From Eublepharis macularius (taxonomy: Eukaryota > Chordata > Lepidosauria > Squamata > Eublepharidae): DNA of 64,000 nt. A model generated the notes under the pieces. The model saw only the letters and a program-made list of their open reading frames with translations. It did no database searches and was not told the origin of the DNA. The position numbers and the translations under genes were made by a program. The first letter of the stretch is position 1. Every line of letters begins with the position of its first letter. The stretch lies in the NCBI RefSeq assembly GCF_028583425.1, contig NC_072795.1:11059001-11123000 (forward strand), in the 5' to 3' direction. Positions 11,115 to 24,000 of this stretch are shown here, in pieces.

Positions 11115-12040
11115 GGACTGGACTTCCAGAGCAACTGAGGTAAGCCCTTATGGCCTGCATCCTCTGCGAGTCTGGGGAATAGCGCTCTTCCCACAATTAA
11201 AATTAGTTAGAGCACCAGGAGGAGGAGGGTGGAACTCAGTGTCATAAGGGATGCATCCTGCAATTTGGCCAGCCCTCCAACCACACACACGCACAGAATG
11301 CAGCAGTATTGGCTCAGTCCTTGTAGGTACAATTTTTTTCTGTAAAATGTGAATAGAGGCCCCAGAAATATTGATTGGCATTGCCATTGGAATGGGAAGA
11401 CGGGGAGAGACCGGCTAGGCTGGGTAAACTTTAACACAACTGGAAACCCAGGGAAGCAGCCAAACAAAGCTATGCATGTTGTTGTTTACTGTTGTCAAAT
11501 GTTTTAAAATGCTGTTAGATGCTGTTTGTTAACTGTTGTTTATCTTAAATGCTGTTAAATTTTGTTAAATGCTGTTAAATGTTGCTGCTCTTAGATGTTC
11601 TCATTGAAGGGGTGTGAGGAGCAGGGAGGGATGGTGTGGGCAGGTGCCAGCTGATAATGAAGGCTAGATCCAAACAGTTCTTCCCAGGCAGTTTTCAGCC
11701 TGAAGCTGGTGGGGTGGGGGGGAGAGACCTCAGCTACTGTGCTCCGCAAATGCCATTGTGTAGTGCTTGTGTCTTGGTATTTTCTTGTTCTGCTCTGTGG
11801 TGTTTCCCCACTGGCTGAACTCAGAGCCTGGCTACAGGAAATGACAATGGTTCTGCTAGACTAAGTTGCAAGAGTGTCCCTTGGTTCAGTTCAGTTTGAG
11901 TGGAATGGATGTGATACTGTGGTGCAGTTCCTTTTGAGCCACTTTAGCGCTGTTGGGTGAGGGTGTAATTAATGTTGTACTGATGTTGTTGTTGTACGCT
12001 GTTACCCGCCCTCTGCTCGCTTGAGGGAGGGCGGGCCAGA
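11115..12040. other. Non-coding sequence after the hAT fragment
   Basis: No gene is seen. It includes a run of GCTGTTAAAT-like short repeats (about 11505-11585) and a strong GC-rich hairpin at about 12005-12035 (CCCGCCCTC, loop, GAGGGAGGGCGGG) that resembles the 3' ends of sauropsid LINE-driven repeats. Confidence 0.5.
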
Positions 12041-12456
12041 AATCCAAGAACTGAAATTCAAAAAAATTACTTTTGATGTGTGATTTGCTGGGGAGATATT
12101 AGGTTTTGTTTCAAGGTGGGACTGTATGTTGTGATTTGAATGTGCCATTAATGCTGTTCCCAAAAATCCAGGAACTGAAATTCAAAAAAAAAAATGGGTG
12201 TGATTATCTGGTGTGATGTTATATTTTGTTTCAAGGTGGGACTGTATGTTGTGATTTGAATGTGCTATTAACGCTGTTCCCAGAAATCCAAGAACTGAAA
12301 TTCAAATAAAATTTTTAAAAATTATTTTTCTTGTGTTTTTTGTTGTGTTTTCGGTGTGGTTTTGATTATCTGGTGTGATGGTGGGGATTGATTTAATCTG
12401 GGACTGTACATTGTGATTTAACAGTGATGTGATGTTTTTAATGCTGTTACCAAGAA
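12040..12456 (+). repeat. Three tandem degenerate copies of a 120-170 bp unit
   Basis: Each copy opens with AAATCCAAGAACTGAAATTC (or AGG in place of AAG) and carries a GGGACTGTATGTTGTGATTT block near its end. Copies start at about 12046, 12166 and 12285; the third has diverged and gained an AT-rich insert. The source element was not identified. Confidence 0.75.
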
Positions 12457-12689
12457 ATTATTTTTTTAATTATTTGTGTGTGTGTGATTCTCAGTTGCGA
12501 TGGTTGGCCCCATTGAGAAGCATGGAGAGTGGCCAGCCAGCCTGTTCTGGGGGTGCTGGGGAATTTTGGGATGTGTCTTTGCTTCTCTCATGCTTTCCCA
12601 GGGATGAACATGCATTCAGGAGTGTGCCTCTGCTGTGGCAAGCCTGCTCTTTGCATAATTGCCCCTGGGAAAGACATTTTAAAAGTTCT

Positions 12690-13461
12690 TGTCATGATTC
12701 AGCCAGGGCTCAGTGATAGTGAAGACTCCTCAGGGGAAGGGGAGCCCCGTGCAGCCAGCCTGGAACTACCACAAGCTAAGGACTCCTCAGGAGAAGGGGA
12801 GCTAACAGAAGCTCATCAGCAGGGTGCTGATCAGCAGGGGACAACCAACAGCTGAAGCAGAGCCAACACCCTCTAGCTCTGATCCAGCAGGTGAGACTCA
12901 GTTAGCTGGCCCCAGCCCTCCAGCTTCACTTCTAACCTTAGAGCGATGAAGAAGAAAGCTGAGAATGGAACTGCAGGCAAGGAAGCAAAGTGCATGCCTC
13001 CTGAGCTGGCGCCAGCTTCCCCCTGATGATGAGAAAGAGTAAATACAGGATGCTTTCCCAAGCAATTGGCTGCACTCACTGCTCTTAGCCCTGGGGCTAT
13101 AAAACCAGTCAAGAGAGACTGCTGGGTGTGGATGCAATGTGTACAATTGCTGTGAAGCCATTCACTCTGTCTCACATGCCTGGTCCCTGAAAGCCTGACT
13201 ACTGGACCTCTGACCTTGGATTGCCTGACCTTGCCTAACCTGCCTGCTGGAACCCTGATCTCGGACTGCCTGACCTTGCCTAGCCAGACTGATTGGAACT
13301 CCAACCATGGACTGCCTGACTTCACCTAGCCTGCCTGCTGGAACCCCAACCTTGGACTGAATGACCACGCCTTGCCTAGCCCCTAGAGTCTCAGCCTTGG
13401 ACTGGGTATTGGAGCCAGACCACCTCCCAGCACCAGTACTGGGAACCTGCAGGCCAGTACA
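12690..13461 (+). mobile_element. Solo LTR of an LTR retrotransposon with 5-bp target duplication
   Basis: The 772-bp segment begins TGTCATGATTCAG and ends CCAGTACA. It is bounded on both sides by GTTCT (12685-12689 and 13462-13466). TG...CA ends plus a 5-bp duplication are the signature of an LTR left after recombination between two LTRs. A TATA-like box (GGGCTATAAAACC, about 13093-13105) suits a plus-strand LTR. The downstream part is a run of CTGCCTGACCTTGCC-like short repeats, common in reptile gypsy LTRs. It is unrelated in sequence to the LTRs of the copia and gypsy elements elsewhere in the window. Confidence 0.88.
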
Positions 13462-13589
13462 GTTCTTGTCATAGAGAACCACGGGGAGTGGCTGGCCAGC
13501 CTGCTCTGGGGTGCTGGGGAATTTGGGGGAGTTTGTCTTTGATTTTGTTGGGTGTCTGGGGGGTTGATTGAAAGAGGGTTTCTGCCTGT

Positions 13590-14300
13590 GGCCATGGATG
13601 CCACATTCCACAAGTTTCTACTGTGGGAGTCTGGATTTTCCCACAATAGAAACAAACAAGTGGGGTGGCTGGGGTAGTCAACCTTCTTGGGGGGGGCATA
13701 ACATGTCCCCCCAAAGTCCAATCTCCCTGATTCTTGGGTGGCCATGGGAAGAGGATTGGGAGAGGGACCCCTGCATGTTTGGTGCATTTTGATTGCAAAA
13801 TGCCACCCCTAGCCTCCTGGAAGGGCCCACTAGTTTTCAACACATGGCTCAGTTTGATTTCGGTATAATTCAGTGGATGACTCTCTGGAGTGAAGCTAAT
13901 CATTTAGTTTGGGCTGTATTGTTGGAGGTTGATCAGTAGTTCACTTCTAGTTGCTCACTCACTTGCTTCATACGGTTTTGTGTATTTTTAATCAAGTTTT
14001 TCTTATCGTGATTCTTTGGTGTGAAGTTAGTTCTCAGGGAATAATGTGGCTGGGGGACCTTTGTGGGGGGCATAAGATGCCCCCCTGAAGTCCAATCTCC
14101 CTGAAACTTGGGTGGCCATGGGAGGAGGGTTGGGAGAGGGTCCCCTGCAAGTTTGGTGTTATTAGGGAAGAAAATGCCCCCCAGGGCCCCGGATAGCCAG
14201 GAGTAGCGTTTCCCATTGGAAACAATGGCCAAATCTTCCCTAATAATTCCGAATTGGCTTAAATACCCAAACCCAAAGCAGCTTGCCACTTCAGGTTTCC
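13590..14300. repeat. Two divergent direct copies of a lizard-type dispersed repeat
   Basis: The block at about 13655-13815 recurs at about 14035-14195. Both copies carry AAAGTCCAATCTCCCTGA or GAAGTCCAATCTCCCTGA, then TTGGGTGGCCATGGGA and GGTTGGGAGAGGG or GATTGGGAGAGGG. No long open frame is conserved between them, so they are treated as non-coding repeat. Confidence 0.65.
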
Positions 14301-14625
14301 AGTTTACCTGAATTTTTTCCTGCTCTGGGTAAACCGGAATTAGGAACCCTGAATCTTTTGGGGTTGCACAACCCTAAAATATAAGGTCTCCTTTGACTGT
14401 AATCCATGAGCAAAAAGACTGATTAGACATGGCACCTTTTATAAAGAAGGTGACAGTTAGGAACAACAAATAAACACATGCTTGTCCTTGACATGAAATT
14501 ATTGGAAACTCCACCTAATTAATTAAAATGAATAACATCAAGTCAACTAAGATTCATCTTGATAGCACTCATTAAAACTCTCAAAACAATGTAATGAAAT
14601 GTGCTTAGAGTAAGGAATTTCATTA
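14300..14625. other. Unassigned AT-rich sequence
   Basis: No gene or element was recognised. Confidence 0.4.
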
Positions 14626-14629
14626 AGTA

Positions 14630-14785
14630 ATAAGAGGGGTTAAGGGTTGGAAAGCTGTTGGAAGTCGATAGGGAGGGGGAGGAAAAGGGTGGGGGATAGG
14701 GTTAATTAGATATTAAGTGATTGCATGTATTAAATTTGAATGTTATTCTCACCAATAAAAATTTTTATAAAAAAAAAATAGAAAT
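14630..14785 (+). repeat. Probable LINE 3' tail
   Basis: A G-rich stretch (GGGAGGGGGAGGAAAAGGG) precedes a polyadenylation-type CCAATAAAAA and a short A run (14771-14780). This is the usual layout of L1-type 3' UTRs. Whether it belongs to the truncated L1 at 515-9805 cannot be told, because the intervening ORF2 end is absent. Confidence 0.4.
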
Positions 14786-14789
14786 GCTC

Positions 14790-15265
14790 ATAATTAAATA
14801 ACAATAAATCTGTTTCTTCAGCTGCACTAATGAACTGTCTATTAAGAGTCAGTCTAGAACTTTTGATACTATACCTGACCAGGAGTTGAACCGTACAAGA
14901 GAATATATAGATCAAGATGCCCATCACACTATCCAAGTTAAAGTATATCATACCGACTCCCAGGCATGTAGTCAATCTAATTACAAAGCAAAGTTGTATA
15001 GACTGAGGTTGTTGGGTTTTTTTTAAAGAAGCAGTTTAATTGCTATAATGTTAGAGCACCAGCGACTGGGGGTAATGGGAAGCATGGGGGAAATGGAGAG
15101 GAGATAGCACCGCATGTGGGTGAAGAGGGTTGGAAATCCACATTCTCTCAGACTCACTAGAACCAAACCCACTGAGTACTTGAGCAAAGATTGTGCAAAA
15201 GCAAGTCTAGGAAGCTGCAGAGCTGAGCCATGGAAAACCCAGAAAGCGAGCAACTACATGACTCT
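14790..15265. other. Sequence upstream of P450 exon 2, no exon 1 found
   Basis: I looked here for a P450 first exon (a hydrophobic leader followed by a PPGP motif and a GT donor) and found none. Confidence 0.5.
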
Positions 15266-15269
15266 GTTT

Positions 15270-15720
15270 TAGGGTTGCCAAGTCCCCTTACCATCCCAGC
15301 AGGAGGTTGGGGACCTGGGGCTTACCTTTCCTCTTGCTGTGGCATGTTCACTTTTGTGCACAAAGCACATGCAACCCTGTGCCCACACAATGTTGCCACT
15401 TCCAGTGAGATCACTTCCAGACGACATCATCACATGGGTGGAGCATGCACACACTTTGTAACAGATCAATTTGGGCCGCAGACTGGCCCGATTCAGCCTG
15501 TTTGTGGCCCAAATTGGCCCACTGCAAAGTGCGCACAAGCTCTTGGGGTGGCGCAATGATGTCGCTTCCAGGAGTAATGTCATCAGGCCACCCCTGGAAG
15601 GCCACCCGAGAGGCCCCTTCCTGTGCTCTTCTCCCCTGCCGGCCAGGTGAGTGGTGGCAGGGGTGGAGGGTGAAAGCAGGCGATCTTCCACCAGTACCAG
15701 GGGAATAGGATCCCTACTCT
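15270..15720 (+). repeat. Dispersed repeat with a TCACTTCC core
   Basis: Opens with AGGGTTGCCAAGTCCC and GGAGGTTGGGGACCTGG. It contains ATCACTTCCAGACGACATCATC. The same layout recurs at 27905-28275, 28420-28480, 29070-29430 and 62955-63290, and in inverse at 24275-24410. The family is lizard-like in my judgement, but I cannot name it. Confidence 0.6.
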
Positions 15721-15880
15721 GTTTGCCAGAAGCCCCTCCCCAAAACACTGCAGGGATGGGGGGGGTATGGAGCAAGAGTTCAGCATGGAAGTGACCGAAG
15801 TCATGTAGGTGGGCAGAAATGCTTATGTTGATTTGAAAATAAAGAATGTGACATTTATCTGTTTTTTATCCAAACTGCAG

Positions 15881-16043
15881 ACAGCAAAGACATATGGAAA
15901 CATTTACACTATATGGGCAGGGTCTCAGCCTCTGGTAATACTGTCTGGAGTCAAAGCAATGAAAGAAGGGCTAGTAAAGCATTCAGAAATGGTCTCTGGG
16001 CGACCAATGAGCCCATTCTATAAGGCTGTCACAAAAGAAAAAG
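15881..16043 (+). CDS. P450 exon 2
   Basis: 163 bp, acceptor AACTGCAG, donor AAAAAG/GTAGGT, ending in phase 1. It encodes [20 protein letters not shown], the beta-1 sheet region, then a helix with [19 protein letters not shown] that matches the B-helix region of CYP2 enzymes (typically AVKEALVD...FSGRP). Confidence 0.95.
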
Positions 16044-19000
16044 GTAGGTTCCTGTAAAAACAATTTACTTGTCTTCGTTCCAGAAAAATCAAAAAGCAAC
16101 ATTAAAGATTTTTTTAAAAAAGGAAAAGCACAAAAGTTCCTGCCAGTTGGAGATTTCTCCATCCAGCAGGCAGTAAGTATCCCATCCCTCTGAGTGAAGA
16201 GGATGTCCTTCTCTTGCATTTCTCTGCATTGCTGCACCTCTTGGGATCAGTCTTGGGGAGTGGGAGCTTTGTAGAAGAGAGAGCTAAAATAAGGCTGTTG
16301 GAGAGAGCTAAAATAAGGAGGTTCAGACACCTGAAATCCACGCTCCTTTCTGTTCCACGTGCGCAGCTCTGCTGAGTGGAGGAGAGAATTTCACCCTCTT
16401 GTCCCTCTCCAGCCTACCCACTGCTGAATACCACTGCTGTTAGTTGACCTTTCAGGGTAACTGGTGAAACAGTACGGTGGCCTAGATGGACCACTGGTCT
16501 GACCAAGCAGGGCTCTTCTTATTGTCTTATAATCCTTTTATTTACTGAGTCAGATGATTGTTCTAACAAACTCAATGTTGTACATTCTGACTGGCAGCAG
16601 CACTCCAGGATCTCGAGTAGTGATTTTTCTCAACACTTACTTTTAACTGGAGATGCCAGGGATAGAAACAGGGTGTGCAGAAGAGAAGGGTGGCATCTAC
16701 AGTTAAAAGATGCCAGGTAATAGGGGAATAGACATAATGAGGCAAGAACAATAGTTATGAGAAAGGGACACTGGATATGACAATAATATCTCTGCTTATA
16801 TAACTGTACATAGAGAAATGTCGAGCTGGTGGAACCTTTCTTCAGACATCATGAAGGGAGCTCTGATTCTTGAAAACTTTTATACCCTAAAATCTTGTTG
16901 GTCTCTAAGGTGCCACTGAACTGAAATCCTTCTGTTCTACTGCAGACCAACACAGCTAGCCACCTATAACAGTCTAGCTGGTAGTATGATTATAGTGTTG
17001 ATTTCAGAACTTATATCATAAAGGACAGTATTTATTTATTTTATTTATTTGTATCATTTATAGTCTGCCTTTCTCACTGAGACTCAAGGCAGATTACACA
17101 GTGCAAGCGTAGTATAATCAGTATCAAGTCCATATCCGTACAGTATCAAGTACATTTCCATACAGTGTCAAGGACATTTCCATAAACATAAAGTAGAGAT
17201 CATGGGTGCACAATGTGTACATTACTGGCTACATGGAGCCAAAATATTGAGTCTGTGGGTCAAACTAAACATACAGGCTTTTAAAGAGTTGGGTCTGACA
17301 CAGTAAAACAGCTTAGGGGGAAGGCAGGAGCCCTTCCTTCCCCCATGGTGGTGTTCTGAGGCAGTCTGGGCTCTCCTTTATTTTTTAACAGTAATTCCCC
17401 ACGGTTGCTATTGGGAACCCAAGTTCCCCAGACCCAACTCTTTAAAAACCCGCACATCTAGTTTGACCCTCAGCTGAGAGCAGAACCACAAGTGACAAAA
17501 GGCACAGATTGGACACTTGTCTGCTTCCCTCAAGTTTTGATGGGAAATGTAGGCAGCTTGGCGGAATGTTGGACAAGTGACAGTTGAAAACTCCATTGGA
17601 CAGCAGTCAGAGAGCGAAGCTGCGAGACCAGGATGCCTACATTTCCCATCAAAACTCGAGGGAAGCAGACAAGTGTCCAATCTGTGCCTTTTGTCACTTG
17701 TGGTTCTGCTCTCAGAATCGATCCAAGTTGAGAGCCAGATGAAAAACACACTCTCAGCCATCAGTCAGTGTTCTTCCTCCTCCGATGAAACATCTTGTTG
17801 CAGGGATGCAGAGAGAAACTGCCCACTGTCCTGGCGGAAAGGGGTCACAAGAGTCAGTGTCCCAGGGAATTTGAAACCTCTCCCCCCAAAGTGAAAGTTC
17901 ACAATGCCAGCTCTCAGGTGTTCTCTCAATTCCCAAGAGGCATTCTGACAATTTCCACATTTCAGTCTCTATGTCCCCTCTCTGGGTTCTGAAACGTACA
18001 CCACAGACCAGTGTATTAGACAAAGACTAATTCTTTATCAACACAGCCATCCATACACAATGAGTAGCTCTTGAATGCTGAGACATAAACTATGTTAGAT
18101 TTCACAGTTTCTAGGCTGAGGAGTTAAATCATTGTTAACATGGATTTCTACAAGTTACAGTGTCTCATTGGTTTTTGATGGCCTCAGGTATTATATTCTC
18201 AAATGGTCACATCTGGAAGCAGCAAAGGAAATTTGGGATTGTTACCCTGCGGAAGTTGGGGCTGGGTAGGAGTGGTGTGGAGAACCAAATACAAGAAGAG
18301 GCCCTACAGCTTGTTGAGACTTTTGCTCGTACAAAGGGTATGTTTTACTGGTATGTGCTTGCATTCTCAAGAAATCTTTTCTGTGGGTTGTCTCCTTGTA
18401 TATTACATTTTGTATGTGTAAAATAATTTAGTTCTGCATTTGCAGAGTGCTTCAGACTATTCGTTTTTAAGGTATTATATGATCTTTTCCTTTTGCTACA
18501 ACATAACAAACTGTCTGGAATTCTGCTTTGGAGGTCTTCCATGTTCAGACAAACTGACCAGTCAGCATGCCCTGTTCCTTTAAGCCACAAAAAGGCTCAA
18601 TGGATTTTCACACTGATTACTGCAAATCCAAATGACAAATCAGATTCTACCAAAGTAGCACTGCTGACATCATAGAAAAGTGGGACTATGAGAGAACAAC
18701 ACTCACTAAATACACAGATACGTATGTTGGCACCTCTTCATTAAAATTTCTGACAGAAAAGCTGTTCCTTGATGCATTTTTGATGCAATTCTAAAAACAT
18801 TTTCCTGGGAGTAAGGCTAATTAAATAAAATGGGCTGTACTTCAGTGTAGACCTACTCAGGATTGTTCCTTAAGTAAACTATGCATCTAGTTTGCATTGA
18901 TGGGAAAACAGATCAGCACCTTTGACATTCAAAAGAGTTTGTTTCCAAAACCATTCCAGGCAATCTATATTTCAAAGTAATTAGATTTTGTTAGATTTTG

Positions 19001-21049
19001 TAATACTGTAAGGAATCTAAATTATATTATCCTTTGTAGTCCCTATTAGTATATTAAGGGAAGTCTAGTTTTAAAGAAAATGATGCCTTTGCTCACCTGA
19101 TCACAAGAGTCTTGCTAATGTTGATTGATCCAAAATTTGCATAGCACCTTAGAAGTCAGTTAGGGTAGCCCTCCAAAACCGGAATGATTTTGACATATTT
19201 GGGGAATGGCTGTTCATGATGTTCTGAACGTGCAAATTTTATTTTATTTATTTATTTTATTTATACCCCACCCTCCCCACAGATGGGCTCATGGCGGCTA
19301 ACACGATTCAAAAAATACATTAAACGTCATAAAAGCAATAATAATTTTTTTTAAGTCATTAAAATAGTCCAGGAGCAGGCTATTTAAACAAATATTGGGA
19401 GTCCTTATATGGGCATAGCAGATGGCCAAGTGCAGCCCCTGTGGCCAAGTCCTGGGGCAAAAAATAGGCGCTTGTTGCCTGGCCTGTCGAAGATGAAAAA
19501 AGGCAGACCGGGCAACGGTCATGACCTGGGCCTCCATTGAAAGTGTGGTATCCAAGGTCACACCCAGGCTCCTTACTGTCAGGGAAGGTTTCAATTGTAC
19601 CCCATCAAAGGCTGGTAGCCGGGTCCCCAGCTCGATCACCCCATGACCCAGACACAGAACTTCCGTCTTCAGGGGATTCAATTTCAGGCGACTCTGATGT
19701 AACCATACTGTCACAGCCTCAAGACCCTTGGCCAAGGAATCCAGAGCAAAATCAGACTGGCCGTCCATCAGCAGATAGAGCTGAGTGTCATCCGCATACT
19801 GGTGACAACCCAGCTCAAAGCTGCAGACTAACCAGGCAAGGAGGCGCATATAGATGTTAAATAGCTTCAGGGAAATAATTACCCCCTGAGGGATGCCGCA
19901 TACCAAAGAATGGCGAGCAGACATCTGCTCCCCGAGTGCCACCCTCTGTCCATGATTGCAAAGGAAGGAAGGAAGAAATGTATCCTGCCAGCTAAACAAA
20001 TTGAACAACTCATGTTTTTAACCACTCACTGTATTGCTAGAATAAGAGGAGTGAATATAAGGAATGTTTCGAAGACCTATAAACCAAGAATAACTGCGGG
20101 TCAACTATCTTCCTCAGGAATCCTTGGAGGCATACTTTCTCAAGTCCAACATAAACAATTCCTACGGGGATGTTTTTTATTTCATAAAACATCCTATAGT
20201 GCCTTTCTCACCAATAAATGGTGGTTCAAGGCAGCTTACAAAACAAGCCACAGCTACCAACAAGACATTAACATCAAAAGTATCATAAAAATTAAAACAT
20301 AACCAGTAACCCATGTATCTACCACAGCCATCATCTGTCACTGTTTCAGGCTTGCCTGAAAAATCTTACAGTACCTGCAGAATTGGGAAAAGGAAGGACC
20401 CTCCTCATCCCCCCTCCCAGCAAACTACTGCAAAGAGCAAGAGTCATTGCTACAAAGGAGCAAGCCTAGATGGTAGTTGGAAAATGGCTCTGGGTAGATG
20501 TTGGAAAGTTGATTATTTGGAAAAATGGCTTTGATAGAACTTCAGTAGGAGGAGAGGACCACATACTTTTCTTGCTACCATTATCTTCTAACAGTGCAGA
20601 ATCCAGTAAATACCCTATGCTCTTAACTGTCAGTGCAACATCACTGGGACCTGGGAGTGTGACATGCCTAGTGTGACATGTGTGTTCTGCCTGGCATCCA
20701 CTAGTAATTGGCCTACTGTGTTATGTACTAATCGGAGTTTCCAGGTTGACTTCAAGAGGAAGACCCATGTAAAGTACATTACAGTAGTCTAGCTTTGAGG
20801 TAACCATGGCATGGATCCACATGCCCAGATTAGCACACTAAAGGTAGGGGGCTACTGCCAGGCTAAAAAAAAGCTAATAAAATACTTCTTTGCAGCTGCA
20901 TTGGCTGCCTTCTCCATGGAATATAAAGATCTGCTTATGAAGACTATTCAAATATTGCCTCATTTTATTTGGCAAATCTGGTTTTAGCCCCCCAATCTCA
21001 GTTGCTCATATGAGCATTTCTTTGGTAACCTAATAATAATAATAATAAT

Positions 21050-21092
<43 letters not shown>

Positions 21093-24000
21093 TTCGACTT
21101 ATATACTGCCCTTCAGGATGACTTAACACCCACTCAGAGTGGTTTACAAAGTATGTCATTATTATCCCCACAACAAAACACCCTGTGAGGTGGGTGGGGC
21201 TGAGACTGACACAAGGTCATCCAGCTGGCTTCAAGTGGAGGAGTGAGGAATCAAACCCGGTTCTCTAGATTACCGCGCTCTTAACCACTACACCAAACAG
21301 GCTCTCGGTAGTAATAACAGTGTGCTTATATACCACCCTTCTGGACAGATTAGTGCCACACTTGGATGCTGGCGATCCCCGTAGGCGTGGCTGTTTGGAC
21401 TGAACAACACTGTCCTGCATCTACTGCAATACTGCAGGCTTCTACCTTTTTCCTAACAGTTGGATATTCATGAAGTGATAAATGGGACTTTAAATATTGG
21501 ATTGTATATTTATGTTTCCACCATTGCGTATTGCTGAAATTTGCATTTGTATATATGTCTAAATTTGTTTTCATTGATTTCGATTTCTGAGGCACTATTG
21601 GCACTTTATATAAATTAGTTTTGATTATTTTGTTAACTTCGTTCATTTCTGTTGACTGTATACTTCGGGGGGGGGCGCGCTTTTTGCCTTCTGTTACTTG
21701 ACTAGTGCCCCGAGGTAGCTCTTCTTTGGCTGCTCATCCGGCTGGGATCAGGAGCAAAGCAGGTGGCAATGCCTGCCCACCACCTTTACCCAGCTGAGAT
21801 CAGGTGCAGAGCAGGTAGCAATGCCTGCCTGCCTCCTTCATCTAGCTGGGATCAGGAGTGGAGTAGGTAGCAATGCCCATCCCCTCTTCACCCAGCTCAG
21901 ATCAGGAGCAAAGAAGGTGGCAATGCCTTCTACTCCCTTCACCCAGTCAAGATCAGGAATGGAGCAGGTGGCAATGCCAGCCCCCACCTTCACCCAGCTG
22001 GTATCAGTAGTGGAGCAGTTGGCAATGCTCATCCATGCCTTCACCCAGCTAGTTGGCAATGCTCATCCATGCCTTCACCCAGTTAGGATCAGGAGCAGAG
22101 CAGGTGGTAATGCCCACCCGCCACCTTCACCCAGCTGGAATAAGGTGCAGAGCAGGTGGGACTGCCTGCCTGCCCTTCTCCCAGCTGGGATTAGGAGGGG
22201 AGCAGGTGACAATGCCCACCCCCACTCACCTGCATTCACCCAACTGGGAGCAGGAGTGGAGCAGGTAGCAACGCCCACTGCCCCTTCACTTGGCCAGGAT
22301 CAGGCACAGAGCAGGTGGCAATGCCCGCCCCCCTGCCTTCATCTGGCCAGGATCAGTGATGGAGGAAGAGGGAATGTACACCTGCCTGCCCTCCCCTTTC
22401 TAGAGCCTGTTGTATTTTTCCCACAACAGGCTTTGTTGCTTGTAGGGCAATATTACCCACTGGTGGCCTGCCATGGCTTGCCCCACCCCTGCATGCATTC
22501 CTGCACGCTGCCCCCGTTGTTTTGTAGAGAGGATATTATCCCCCTCCCCTTCATTTTTGGCACTACAACTCCACAATCATCCTGAAGCCCATGGCTTATT
22601 TTGAGTCTCCTGGTTTTCTTTTCTGATGAGTTATATCTTCCCCAATTGGATGGATAGACAGACGCATATATCCATTTATTTATTTCAGTTTCCTCAAAGC
22701 TCAGATGCATATCAAGTTTGAGAAGCATAATAAAGTTCATCAAGTGATTTCCCCATATTAATTTTAAGGGCGGTTACCTGGCAAGCCCATATACAGTTCA
22801 TTCATCTTTCTTAGATCTGTTTCCAAAAACAACTGCCTTTTTGAATAATTAATACTAAACTGCTCCCTCTTACAAAAAAAATCCCACTTACTGAATATCA
22901 GTCATAGCCCAGTTTGGTTTATTGATAACAGAACCATGTCATCAATATGCAACTAGAATGAAACATTATCTGACACCAAAGTAGGAGAGAAAAATCAAGA
23001 GAGGCCATCTCATGTTCAATATTTCCTCATCTAGGAAATCTGACTCTCAGTATTAAAAGGAATGGTAAAACAATTGCTAATGTTTTGCATTATATTTTGT
23101 ATACTTTTGTTTGCAGGGCAGCCAATTGACCCTTCATTACCCATCATTAATTCTCTCTGCAACGTGATATGTGGTCTGGTTTTTGGACACCGGTATTCTG
23201 TTGATGATGAGGAATTCCTCAATCTGATTAAAGCCATTGAAAATGGCGTAAAATTTGGAGGTTCCTTCTTTCATCTTGTGAGTAGCTTTTTCCTTTCTTG
23301 TCTTGGGCAGGGATCACGTGGTGGAGTCCACAGCGGATTGCGAATTTACCAGATATATATCTCCTTGGAAGTAAAGGGTGATCAAAAGAGATTGCCCTCT
23401 TTCTTCATCAAGGCTGCTTTCCTGCTGGATTTAGAGCAGAGGCAAAAGTCTAGGCTATAAATCATGGAAGGCTGCCAGGAGACTGGGAAGATAGCTTGCT
23501 CTGCACTAGGATGGAATCCAGAATGGAATTAAAATCCAACCCCTCCACTCTTTTAGGATTATCATCAGTAATTTTCCATTTGAAATGAGAATTCTTCATT
23601 AAACTAACAGTGAGATCAAAGATTAATTTTCCCTAAGGGATTTACAAGGGAAGAACTTCATAAGACTTTAAGGAAACTGAAGCATTTGTTTTTAAAAGCA
23701 AAAGGTACACTAACAACAACTCTTTAAACAAGAAAGGCTTTCTTACAGACAAGGGACTAATTAGTTCAACTATTTTTTTTTTGTCTGCTGTCCTGGGCAG
23801 AGATCAGGGTAGGGATCCCAGACCCCAGGTGGGAGGGCGCACACCTTCCCTGTGGGCACCCCCGCAGCCACTGGGATCGGGCCCATTTTGGCCCAGATCG
23901 GGGACGCTGCAGAGCACAGGAGTGCTCCTGAGCTCCACAGTGCCTGAAAATGGGCCCAATCCATGGCAAAACGGGTGCATTTTCAGGCACTGCAGAGCGC

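Noticed and set aside
14790..15265. Exon 1 of the first P450 gene
   Set aside because: No leader, PPGP hinge or donor in the needed phase 0 was found.
21821..22585. Long open frame of 254 codons over the minisatellite
   Set aside because: The open frame follows the repeat unit (MPAxxFTQL-like periodicity) and other frames over the same repeat are also open. There is no conserved domain.
23278..23460. Extension of P450 exon 4 to 23460
   Set aside because: A good GTGAGT donor at 23278 gives the standard 161-bp exon and the right phase for exon 5; the rest is intron read-through.
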